DNA of 64,000 bases from contig CAVWRJ010000025.1 in the NCBI GenBank assembly GCA_963757335.1, positions 248,001-312,000 on the forward strand, written 5' to 3'. Made by a program: the position numbers and the translations under genes. Under the pieces are notes generated by a model that worked only from the letters and a program-made list of their open reading frames with translations, was not told where the DNA came from and did not search any database. The stretch comes from DASQPA01 sp963757335. GTDB lineage: Bacteria > Acidobacteriota > Thermoanaerobaculia > Multivoradales > UBA5704. Positions 33,701 to 42,580 of the stretch are shown piece by piece; positions within the stretch are counted from its first letter, which is position 1; each line of letters begins with the position of its first letter.

Positions 33701-36700
33701 GGGGCTACCCTCCCCGCGCCCATGGTCCCCGCGAGCTATGTGATCCTCGACGCCCTCCCCCTGACCCCCAACGGCAAGGTGGACCGCCGCGCCCTGGCGC
33801 GGCTCGCACCGGCCCCCGCCCGCGCGGGAGCCGAGGGCGCCTTCGTGGCGCCGCGGGGACCGGTCGAGGAGATCCTGGCCGAAATCTGGGCCGACCTCCT
33901 GGGGGTCGAACGGGTCGAGCGGGTCGGCCGGGACGACGGCTTCTTCGCTCTCGGTGGTCACTCGCTCCTCGCCACCCAGGTGGTCTCGCGGGTGCGGCAG
34001 GCGCTCGGGGTGGAGCTCCCTCTGCGCCAGCTCTTTGAGGCGCCGACGCTCGCCGGCCTGGCCGCCGGCATCTCCTCTCTGCTGCCGGCCACGGGAGCGC
34101 CGCCGCTCCGCCGGCTGGCGCGAACGGGCGCCCTCCCCCTCTCCTTCGCCCAGGAGCGGCTCTGGTTTCTCGACCAGCTGGGGGGAACGGGCGAAGCGGC
34201 TTACAACCTGCCCCTCCCGGTCCGCCTGAGCGGCGCCCTCGAACCGGCGCTCCTCGCCGCGGCGCTCGGGGAGGAGGTGCGCCGGCACGAGGTGCTGCGG
34301 ACGACCTTCCAGGTGGCGGCGGGCCGGCCGGTGCAGGTCGTCGCGCCGGCGCTTCCCCTTGCCCTGCCGCTCGTCGATCTCGCCGATCTGCCCGGAGCGA
34401 GGGGGGAGAGCGAGGCCACCCGGCTCGCGACGGCGGAGGCCCGCCGCCCCTTCGACCTCGAGCGCGGGCCGCTGCTGCGCGCCTCTCTCCTGCGGCTCGC
34501 AGCGACCGAGCACGTCCTCCTCTTGACCCTCCACCACATCGCTGCCGACGGCTGGTCGCTGGGGGTGCTGCTCGGCGAGGTCGCGGCGCTCTACGGCGCT
34601 CTTCTCTCCGGCCGCCCCTCGCCGCTCCCGGACCTCGCCGTCCAGTACGCCGACTACGCCCTCTGGCAGCGCGGCTGGCTTACGGGCGAGGTGCTGGCCG
34701 GGGAGCTCCGTCACTGGCGGGAGCGGCTGGCCGGAGCCCCGGAGGTCCTCGACCTGCCTCTCGACCGGCCGCGGCCGGCGGTCCACAGCTTTCACGGCGG
34801 GCACCGCTCGGTCGCCCTGCCCGCCGCCCTCGCCGAACCGCTGGCGGCGCTCTCCCGGCGTTCCGGCGCGACCCTCTTCATGACTCTCCTGGCGGCCTGG
34901 AAAGCGCTCCTCGCGCGCCACTCCGGTCAGCTCGATATCGTCGTGGGGACCCCGATCGCCAACCGCACCCGGACCGAGATCGAAGGGCTGATCGGTTTCT
35001 TCGTCAACACCCTCGTTCTCCGCACCGACCTCTCGGGTCGGCCGGGGTTCGCCGGCCTGCTCTCCCGGGTCCGCGAGACCGCCCTCGCCGCCTACAGTCA
35101 CCAGGAGCTGCCGTTCGAGAAGCTGGTCGCCGAGCTGACCCCGGAGCGCCACCTGGAGCACACCCCGCTCTTCCAGGTCATGTTCGTCCTCGGCGAGCGG
35201 CCGGCAGGGCAGGAAGAATCGCCGCAGCTCCCCGGCCTCCGCATGAGCGGGGTCGAGACCCAGAACCGCTCGGCCAAGTTCGATCTCACCCTGATCGGCC
35301 AGCGCGGTCCGCTCGGTCTCGATCTCACCCTCGGCTACAACTCCGACCTCTTCTTCGCCTCGACCGTCGAGCGGCTCCTCGGCCACCTCCTCGCTCTCTT
35401 AGGCGGGATCGTGGCGGAACCGGAGCGGCCGGTCGCCGAGCTGCCGCTTCTCTCCGCTGCCGAGTTGCACCAGCTACTCGCCGGCTGGAACGACACCGTG
35501 GGCGAAGCCTCGCCCGCCAGCCTCCACGACCTCTTCGCGGCGCAAGCGTTGGCGCGGCCCGGGGCCGTGGCGCTCGTCTCGGACGATGCCCTCCTCACCT
35601 ACGGCGAGCTCGACCGGCGGGCGGAGCGGCTCGCCGGCCGCCTCGCCGACCTCGGGGTCGGCCCCGAGGACCGGGTGGGGATCGTGCTCGAACGCTCGTT
35701 CGAGCTTCTCGTCGCGATCCTCGGCGTGCTCAAGGCCGGCGCCGCCTATGTCCCCATCGACCCCGCCAACCCGCGGGAGCGGGTGCTCTTCCAGCTCGCC
35801 GACTCCAAGGTGAAGGTCCTCCTGAGCGACCGGCGGCTGGCCGGCGAATTCGCAGCGCCGCTCGGCCTTGAGGGGAGACCGGTGCTCTGTCTCGACGAGC
35901 CGGTCGGTCCCGACGAGACAGCCGCAGAGGCCCGGCCGCGGCGCTCCGCCGGGGCGGACGGCCTGGCCTACATCATCTATACCTCGGGCTCGACCGGCAC
36001 CCCGAACGGCGTCGAGGTCGCCCACCGGGGGGCGGTGAACCTCGTCCGGCAGGCGCGCGGGCTTTTCCGGGTGGGGCCGGAGAGCCGGGTGCTGCAGATC
36101 GCCTCTCCCGGCTTCGACGCCTCGGTGCTGGAGATCTTCCTCGCCCTCGGCCAGGGCGCCAGCCTCTGTCTGGCGCGGGAGGAGGAGCGGCTGACCCCGG
36201 CGGCGCTCGCCGCGACCCTCCTCCGCCAGGGGGTGACGACGGCGGTGCTCACCCCGTCGCTCCTCTCGGTCCTCCCCGAGCCTGCGCTCGCCGGGGTGTC
36301 CGCGATCAGCGTCGGCGGCGAGGCCTGCCCCGGCGAGCTGGCGGTCCGCTGGGCGAGCGGCCGGCGGCTGCTCAACTGCTACGGCCCCACCGAGGCCTCC
36401 ATCTTCGCCACCGTCGAGATCGCGGAAGGCAGCGTCGAAGGCGGTGGGGCGCCGGCCATCGGCCGACCGGTTGCCGGAGCCGAGGTCTACCTCCTCGACC
36501 GCTCCCTCCTCCCGGTCCCCCTCGGAGCCGCCGGCGAGATCGCGATCGGCGGGGTGGGGGTCGCCCGCGGCTACCTGGACCGGCCGGCGAAGACCGGCGA
36601 GCGTTTCCTCCCCGACCCCTGGAGCCGGCGTTTCGGGGCGCGGCTCTATCGCACCGGGGACCTGGCGCGGCGGTGGCCCGACGGCCGGCTCGAATTCCTC

Positions 36701-39190
36701 GGCCGGATCGACGACCAGGTGAAGGTCCGCGGCTTCCGGGTCGAGCTGGGGGAGATCGAAACGGTCCTCCGCAGGCATCCGGCGGTGCTGGCGGCGGCGG
36801 TGCTCGCCCGGGCGGACGCCCGCGGGGACCGGCGGCTCGTCGCCTATGTTGCCGGCGATTCCGAGCACCTGCCCGCAACTCTGGATCTCCGCCATTTCCT
36901 GGAGGAACGCCTGCCCGCCTACATGGTGCCGGCCCAGATCCATCGTCTCGACGCCCTGCCGGTGACGACGGGCGGCAAGGTGGACCGGAGCGCCCTCGCC
37001 CGGATCGCGGACGCTCCGGAAGGCCGCGAGCGGGGAGCTGCGTGGCGGGCCCCCAGCGACCCGGCGGAGCGTTTCGTGGCCGGCCTCTGGCAGGAGGTGA
37101 TCGGGGCGACGGCAGGAGGCGCGATCGGGGCCGAGGACGACTTCTTCGCCCTCGGGGGAACGTCGATCCAGGCGGCGATCCTCACCAATCTGCTCCAGGA
37201 ACGGCTCGGAGAGTATGTCTACGTGGTGGCGCTCTTCGACGCGCCCACCGTGGCCCAGCTGGCCCAGTACCTGCGGCGCCACTATCCGCAGGCCCTGGCG
37301 CGGGTCGCCGGGATCGGGATCGGGATCGAAGCGACGGCGGCGGACGGTGGGAAGCGGGTGGACGCCGAGGACCTGCTGGCGCTCCGGCGTCTGATCCCGC
37401 CCGTCTCCCGGTCCACCGCCGCCGCCGGCCTGCCGAAGAACCCCCGGGCCGCCTTCCTCCTCTCGCCGCCCCGCTCCGGTTCGACCCTCCTGCGGGTCCT
37501 GCTCGCAGGCCATCCCCGGCTCTTCGCGCCCCCCGAGCTCGAGCTCCTCGGCTTCGCCACCCTGGCGGAGCGGGAGGCGGCCTTCTCCGGCCGTTACGCC
37601 CTCTGGCGGGAGGGGACGATCCGGGCCCTGATGGAGGCGCTCGGCTCGACTGCCGACGCCGCCCGGGAGCGGCTGGAGGAGCTGGCGCGCCAGGGGAGGA
37701 CGACGCGCGAGCTCTACCGCGAGATCCAGGCCGCGATCGGCGGCCGCACTCTGGTGGACAAGACCCCCTCCTACGCGCTCGACCTGGCGACCCTCGCCCG
37801 GGCCGAGGCGGAGTTCGAGGCACCGCTCTACATCCACCTCCTGCGCCACCCCTGCGGCATGATCGCCTCGTTCGAGAAGGCGAAGCTGGAACAGGTCTTC
37901 TTCCGCCACCCCCACGACTTCGCCAGCCGGCAACTGGCGGAGCTGATCTGGACCGTGAGCCAGGAGAACATCCTCCGCTTCTTGGCGGGGGTGCCCGCGG
38001 AGCGGCAGTACCGGCTGCGCTTCGAGAGCCTGGTGGGGGAGCCGCGCGAGGAGCTGACCCGGCTCTCTGCCTTCCTCGGCCTCGATTTCGACCCCGCGAT
38101 GCTCGACCCCTACGCCGACGGCGCGCGCAAGATGACCGACGGTATCCACGCGCTCTCGAAGATGGTGGGGGACGTCAAGTTCCACCAGCACCGGCAGGTG
38201 GACGCCCGGGTGGCGGAGAGCTGGCGCCAAGACTACCCGGAGGAGAGCCTGGGCGAGCCGACCCGGGAGATGGCGGCGGCCCTCGGATATGGGCGGCGTG
38301 AACGGCAGGAGCGGCGTCCGTCGTTCTCCCCCCTGGTCCAACTCGCGGAGGGGGCGGGGGAGCCGGCGCTCTTCCTCGTCCATCCGGTGGGCGGCAACGT
38401 CCTCTGCTACCGCGAGCTGGCGCGCCACCTCGGCGGTGAGCGGCCGGTCTACGGACTCCAGTCGCTCGGTCTCGGCGAGGGGCTCGCGCCGCAGGAGAGC
38501 GTCGAGGAGATGGCGGCCTCCTACGTCCAGGCTCTGCGCGAGGTCCAGCCGCACGGCCCCTTCCACCTGGCCGGCTGGTCGATCGGCGGCGCCGTCGCCT
38601 TCGAGATGGCGCAACAGGTGGGAGCGGCGGGGGAGACGGTGGATCTCCTGGCGCTCCTCGACACCCTGGCGCCCGGCACTTCGGCTGGACGGGACGAGGA
38701 GCCCGAGGCGATGCTCCTCTGGGGATTGGCGCAGGATCTCGGGGGCCTAAGCGGTATTGGCGCCATGGGCGGCATAGGAGTCATCGGCGGCATGGGCCTC
38801 TCCCTGGAGCGGCTGCGCGAGCTCGATCCGGAGTCGGGCCTGGCCGAGATCCTGGAGGCCGCAGAGCGGGCCGGCGCCCTGCCGGCCGGGTTGGGGCAGG
38901 CGCAGGCGGCGCGGCTCTGGCAGGTCTACCGGGCGAACGTCCGGGCGGTGCGCGCCTACGAGCCGCGGACCTACGCCGGACGGCTGTCGATCTTCACGAC
39001 TCGCGGCAATCCGCTGCTGGCGAAGCTGGGACCGGCGCTCGGCTGGGAGCGGGTGAGCGCCAGCGGGGGAGGCGGGCTCAAGGTCCAGATCCTCGCCACC
39101 GACCACTACTCGCTCCTCCGCGAGCCCGCCGTCAGGCGCCTGGCCGACCGGCTGGGCGCCGCCCTCCGCCGTCCGGGCCTCGGCCGCTAG
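30503..39190 (+). CDS. NRPS 1, right part: carrier 6, modules 7 and 8, sulfotransferase, thioesterase (frame broken)
   Basis: The reading frame resumes at ASERSPVEEVLGGIWEEIL before carrier 6. Further breaks lie near 31,468, 31,520, 32,550 (at a run of five A), 33,005 (at a run of five C) and 33,168; the last two compensate, leaving about 160 bp of adenylation domain 7 in the third frame. From 33,170 the frame is intact to the TAG at 39,188-39,190. After carrier 8 come a PAPS-type sulfotransferase domain and a type I thioesterase, so chain assembly ends here. No further biosynthetic gene follows on this strand before the CRISPR array. Confidence 0.88.
30805..34080 (+). other. NRPS 1 module 7: C, A (threonine predicted), PCP
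   Basis: The C domain contains HHIVSDG. Specificity residues D-F-W-N-L-G-L-V-H differ from the threonine code at two conservative positions. The A domain is very similar to that of module 6 (shared WTLFHSYAFDFSVWE and VVVPYWVSRSPEAF), so one module was probably copied from the other. All five breaks of the right part lie in this module. Confidence 0.75.
34130..37280 (+). other. NRPS 1 module 8: C, A (unassigned), PCP
   Basis: The C domain contains HHIAADG. A-domain residues read D-A-L-V-S-G-C-I-F, with no clear match. The carrier differs from all others: LGGTSIQAAIL replaces LGGHSLLATxx, as often seen for carriers that hand over to a non-condensation partner. It is followed by an insertion-like Gly/Ile run (GIGIGIE) and then the sulfotransferase. 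Confidence 0.7.
37430..38300 (+). other. In-cis sulfotransferase domain (PAPS-dependent)
   Basis: The region contains the 5'-phosphosulfate-binding loop PPRSGSTLLRVLLAGHP, the segment FAPPELELLGF, VDKTPSYAL, and YIHLLRHPCGMIASF, which fits the 3'-phosphate site. These follow the sulfotransferase fold. The PPEL segment after the loop recalls the carrier-linked sulfotransferases of CurM and cyanobacterial olefin synthases, where sulfation of a beta-hydroxyl precedes decarboxylative release. Here it sits between an NRPS carrier and a thioesterase. The target hydroxyl (module 8 residue, Thr side chain or other) is unknown. Confidence 0.75.
38340..39170 (+). other. Terminal type I thioesterase domain
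   Basis: An alpha/beta-hydrolase with PLVQLA...LFLVHPVGGN at the start, nucleophile Ser in GWSIGG, an acidic residue in LLDTLAPG and a His in ATDHYSLL. This is the plan of ordinary NRPS release thioesterases. A low-complexity stretch (GIGAMGGIGVIGGMG) has grown inside the lid region. It releases the chain by hydrolysis or cyclisation, possibly coupled to the sulfotransferase. Confidence 0.85.
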
Positions 39191-39256
39191 GCCCGCCAGC
39201 GGTCTGTCCCGGCTGAATCACGGTGCTCGGCGGGTTTCAGGATTCGCCTTAGAAAA

Positions 39257-39529
39257 GTCGCAATCCCACCATACGAATTAGGGCATCTCCGACGAATTAC
39301 TCAACACCCTGCGTCACCGCGTGCTTTACGGAAAAGAGTCGCAATGCCACCATACGAATTAGGGCATCTCCGACAACTTGCAGCGAGACCTCTACGACGT
39401 GAGAGAGGGTGAAGAGTCGCAATCCCACCATACGAATTAGGGCATCTCCGACCCAAGCGGGAGTGATGGTCACGCAGTGGCAATTCCCAGAAGTCGCAAT
39501 CCCACCATACGAATTAGGGCATCTCCGAC
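39257..39529 (-). CRISPR. Small CRISPR array, four repeats, three spacers, no cas genes
   Basis: Four 37-bp repeats start at 39,257, 39,338, 39,416 and 39,493, beginning GTCGCAATCCCA and ending GGCATCTCCGAC; repeat 2 has one C-to-G change at position 9. Spacers are 44, 41 and 40 bp and unrelated to each other. The ends GTCG/CGAC are complementary. Read on the minus strand the repeat ends GGGATTGCGAC, similar to the 3' handle of many type I/III repeats, so I infer minus-strand transcription with the leader at 39,530 onward. Every spacer, and the left flank, begins (minus-strand sense) with a T/C-rich 5-7-mer. No cas gene occurs in the window. Confidence 0.9.
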
Positions 39530-40020
39530 AGCCGCCTCGCCAGACCTCTGATTTCAAAGAACTTAACACCCAGTCCGCCGTTACCCTCGAAAATCACCTC
39601 GTCCCGACCTTCCCATACTCGCGATTTCGCCTCCTTCGCCGCGCCGGAAGTCCTTTCCGTCCCGCACTTCGGTTCTACGCCGTTACCTCCTGGCCAATCT
39701 GGCACTTTGTCATTGGCATGACTTTTTCCTGGCACGATTCTTGGCAGCTCCGGCCAGTTTCCTCGGCGACGGCGCTCGCTGAGTATACCCTCTCTGTGAG
39801 ACACTGCCGGCCAAGAAATGGGGAGCCCGGCCGAGCCTTTCCCCCGCCCAGATCTTTCGCTTGCGCTCAAGAGGACGGTCGGAAAGGTTGTCGCCTCGCT
39901 CAGGAGGCAGTCAACTGCATCCGCGCGGAGCGCCTCTCGGACCCCGCTCTGGAGCTCCTGGAGCCCGTGGATGGGTGGCCGCCTTCGAGCGGAATACGCA
40001 TCCAAGCCATGAGCAGGTAG
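39530..40020. other. Non-coding or decayed stretch right of the CRISPR array
   Basis: No convincing gene. The first ~150 bp are less GC-rich and would be the CRISPR leader if the array is transcribed leftward. An ATG at 39,818 begins a short frame (MGSPAEPFPRPDLSLALKRT), and a neighbouring frame ends at 40,020 with a protein-like stretch (AQEAVNCIRAERLSDPALEL). Together they could be a small frameshifted gene of about 65 codons, but I cannot recognise it. Confidence 0.3.
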
Positions 40021-40023
40021 ATC

Positions 40024-40290
40024 GAGATCCGAGATACGGCTCTCCAAGCGTGAGCGAGGCGTCTCAAAGTCAGGGGTACGGGTCTCCAGACCAGAGATAC
40101 GGGGACTCCGACTCGGAGATACGGGGCGCAAGGTTCGAGATACGGGTCTCCAGGCCAGAGACACGGGGCGCAGACTCAGAGCTACAGGGGCGCAGGGTCA
40201 GGGATACGGTCTCCAGGCCGGAGACACGGGGCTCAGACTCAGAGCTACAGAGGCTCAGACTCAGAGTACGGGGGCGCAGAGTCTGAGACA
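40024..40290 (+). repeat. 21-bp-period degenerate array B
   Basis: About 12 units starting GAGA[TC]AC or GAGCTAC occur at 40,094, 40,116, 40,137, 40,158, 40,179, 40,201, 40,221, 40,242 and 40,264, so the period is 20-22 with mode 21. Alternate units carry GGTCTCCAGGCC and GGGGCGCAGACTC, a two-type pattern. The sequence is unrelated to array A. Confidence 0.85.
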
Positions 40291-40463
40291 TGGGTCGGCA
40301 AACCGTAGGAACCTGCGTGGAGGAATAGGGTGGGGATCAGGACTTCTGGCTCGGCAGATTTCCTGCCGCGCAGGCTCCTCGCCTTTGCGAAACCCGTACT
40401 CAACTCCAAGGCCCTGTAGTCGAATCTGGCATCGCGAAGGCTCCTGTCGTAGGGGCACCCCCT

Positions 40464-41853
40464 GGGCACCCCCCCATAGGCGCTAACTTAGCTCCTTGAG
40501 TTGTCGAGCCGCCCAAACCGCTCGGGGCGCCTGCTTACTTCGAGTTCGCGGCGGATCAAAGAAGTGACGGGCCAAGTCGGCAGCCTTGAGGAGGAGATCC
40601 CGCAGGCTCAACTGTCCTCGGAGAACGAACACCATGGCTCCCAGCAAGGCTTGCTGGATTCTCCACAGACTCGCCGGCTTGGCCCCCTCCTCCAGGGCTT
40701 GAGGGGGAAAAAGCCAGAAAATCCCGGGTCAGATCTTCTAGCATCAACGCTGCCAGTAACTTGGCGCACAAGTAGGCTTGGGCGAGTTGAGGATCTTTCA
40801 TCGGTAGATCGCCCAGATGGAGAAGACCTTTCATCCTCTTGAAAGCCATCTCGACCTGCCATCTGAGGCGATACAGCGCCAATGCCTTCTCCGCCGGCAA
40901 GTCTTCCTGGGGCACCGAGGTCAGAATCAAGAAGAAGGCGGCAGCCTTCAACGTTCTGGGATCGACTTTGCGGCCCTGGCGAGAAGCCTCGCGCAAAATT
41001 CGACGGCGCTCGGCGTCGGTGGCCTCCTCAGGCTTGCGTGCCACGATCAAACGGGCGGGCAGGCAAGGAAGGGATTGGCTCTTGTCCGCCACTGTCGCCA
41101 CCTCAAACTCCACAGCCTGCGAGCCTTGGATTGACTTGAGCAAGGAAACTACATCCAACCTCTGGTGCTGAGCATCCTGGAGCGGCAAGTTCTGCCAGTT
41201 GATCCGCACCAGGAAGTCTGCCCCGGCTTGGCGTACCGCGGCTAAGCCCCGGCGATGGCAATACCCTCGGTCCGCCAGGATCAAGTCTCCGGGCCCCATC
41301 TTGAGCCGGGAGTAGCTTTCTCCTCCCTTTGCGTCCGTCACTTCGAGCCAGTCGATGCCCAAGGAACCGACGTCAAAGCCCAGGTGAATCCGGTAGTCGG
41401 TGCCTTGGCTGCCTGGAACGCAAGCCGTTGTCGCATCGACGAGGCGGAGACGATATCCAAAGGCCTGTGGCTCTACCCCCTCAACCCTTTCGGCGATTTT
41501 GGCGGCGAGGATTTGGCCCATCCAAGGACCCGCTTTGCGCAGGCGCTTGAGCAGCGCGACATCCGAGACGCTGGCCAAGCCTTGAGTTTCAGCCCACGAT
41601 GCCGTCGCTCGTAAGGACAGGCCGCAAAGGCTGTACGCCAGAACCAGGCGCAAGAGTGTCTCGGCACTTCGAATGGCCCGCTTGCGCACCAACGCCCCAC
41701 TCTGGCGTAACGTCTTTTCGAGATCAAACCCGCGGGGAAGCATTTCGAGGAGAGATTCCCACTGCTCACGAAGGATTGGCATCATGTCCATGGCACCGAA
41801 GTATAGAACTTCGTGACCTCTGGACGTAAGTTAGCGCCTATGGGGCACCCCCC
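40464..41853 (-). mobile_element. IS4-family insertion sequence with inverted repeats and target duplication
   Basis: Perfect 19-bp inverted repeats CCCCATAGGCGCTAACTTA occupy 40,472-40,490 and, inverted, 41,827-41,845. GGGCACCCCCC occurs directly on both sides (40,464-40,474 and 41,843-41,853), so part of the apparent inverted repeat is target duplication; the element proper is about 40,476-41,841, near 1.37 kb. An 11-bp duplication fits the IS4 family. Joining the flanks restores a palindrome (GGGCACC...GGTGCCC), so it inserted into a REP-like hairpin. Confidence 0.85.
40483..41791 (-). CDS. IS4-family DDE transposase, frame broken near 40,680
   Basis: The ATG at 41,789-41,791 lies 36-38 bases inside the inverted repeat. 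DDE residues are visible in LRLVDATT (first Asp) and LILADRGYCHRR (second Asp). The YREK signature occurs as YRLRWQVEMAFKRMKG, with Tyr, Arg, Glu and Lys in the diagnostic 2-3-6 spacing of the IS4 family. The C-terminus continues in another frame after a run of five G near 40,680: SLWRIQQALLGAMVFVLRGQ to the stop at 40,483-40,485 inside the left terminal repeat. Whole length is about 435 residues, normal for the family. The break may be an assembly indel; if real, the copy is probably inactive. Confidence 0.85.
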
Positions 41854-41895
41854 TGTGGGTGCCCTGGGAGGAGGGCGGCCACGGGGGGCCGCCCC
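41843..41895. repeat. REP-like palindromes flanking the IS
   Basis: Two hairpins lie side by side: GGGCACC/GGTGCCC (41,843-41,849 and 41,858-41,864) and GGGCGGCC/GGCCGCCC (41,873-41,880 and 41,887-41,894, loop ACGGGG). CGTAGGGGC-type ends border the pair on the IS-distal sides. Such elements are spread by REP-associated transposases, a remnant of which lies at 55,039-55,680. Confidence 0.6.
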
Positions 41896-41974
41896 TACGC
41901 TCCAAGCCAAAGTTTCTCGACTTTGACGAGACCCTGTGCTCAACTCTCTATAAGCTGGACAGGGTGGAGGGGAA

Positions 41975-42580
41975 ATGTTACGTTCTCGGCGTACTTCCAC
42001 CTTTGCCATGCCGGATCTGGACCATAGCGCTCCCGTCGCTTTCGACGACTTCTTGCGGCGGGTCGAGCCGAGGCTGAAGCGGCTCCTCGGCGCCTACCGT
42101 ATCCCCGTCGCCGACGCCGAGGATCTGGTGCAGCAGTCCCTCCTCGCGCTCCTCTACCAGTGGGAGACGGTGCGCGATCCCGAGTGCTGGCTCCTGGGCA
42201 CCCTCAAGCGGCGCTGCCTGATGTACTGGCGCGGCCACCGCCGCCGGCTCTACCGGGCGGTCGATTCGGCGATCCTCGAGTGGCTGTCGGAGCCCGTGGC
42301 GGCCCCCCAGGAGCGCCGCGACCTCCTCACCGATCTCGAAAACCTGATCGGAAAGCTCCCCGCGCGCTGCCGCTCGCTCCTGCGGCTGCGCTTCCGGCTC
42401 GGCTACGAGCCGCCCGAGGTAGCCGCCAAGCTCGGCTACAGCCCGGCGAGCATCGGCAAGATCACCACCCGTTGCCTGGCGGCCTTGAACCGCGAGCTTC
42501 TGGCCTCCGGCCTGAACGACCGCGGCCGCACCTTGGAAGCGCTGTCCTCCTCGGGCTCCCGGCCGGCGGTACGGCGTTAG
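41975..42580 (+). CDS. ECF-type RNA polymerase sigma factor
   Basis: A 201-residue sigma-70 family protein. Region 2 is visible as DAEDLVQQSLLALLYQWETV and PECWLLGTLKRRCLMYWR (residues ~45-85); region 4 is LPARCRSLLRLRFRLGYEPPE with a helix-turn-helix PEVAAKLGYSPASIGKITTR (~125-170). I choose ATG 41,975, with GGAGGGG four bases upstream; ATG 42,008 has no ribosome-binding site. The stop TAG overlaps the GTG of the next gene, so the two are translationally coupled. No anti-sigma factor is adjacent. Its likely targets are unknown. Confidence 0.85.
   Translation: MLRSRRTSTFAMPDLDHSAPVAFDDFLRRVEPRLKRLLGAYRIPVADAEDLVQQSLLALLYQWETVRDPECWLLGTLKRRCLMYWRGHRRRLYRAVDSAILEWLSEPVAAPQERRDLLTDLENLIGKLPARCRSLLRLRFRLGYEPPEVAAKLGYSPASIGKITTRCLAALNRELLASGLNDRGRTLEALSSSGSRPAVRR

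Noticed and set aside
39191..39234. Terminator after NRPS 1 (CCCGCC ... GGCGGG then TTT)
   Set aside because: Six-pair stem with a loop over 30 bases and a weak U-run; not convincing.
39730..39746. Sigma-54-like site TGGCACGATTCTTGGCA
   Set aside because: The GG and GC elements are one base too far apart and no credible gene follows. It would be reconsidered only if resequencing removed one base.
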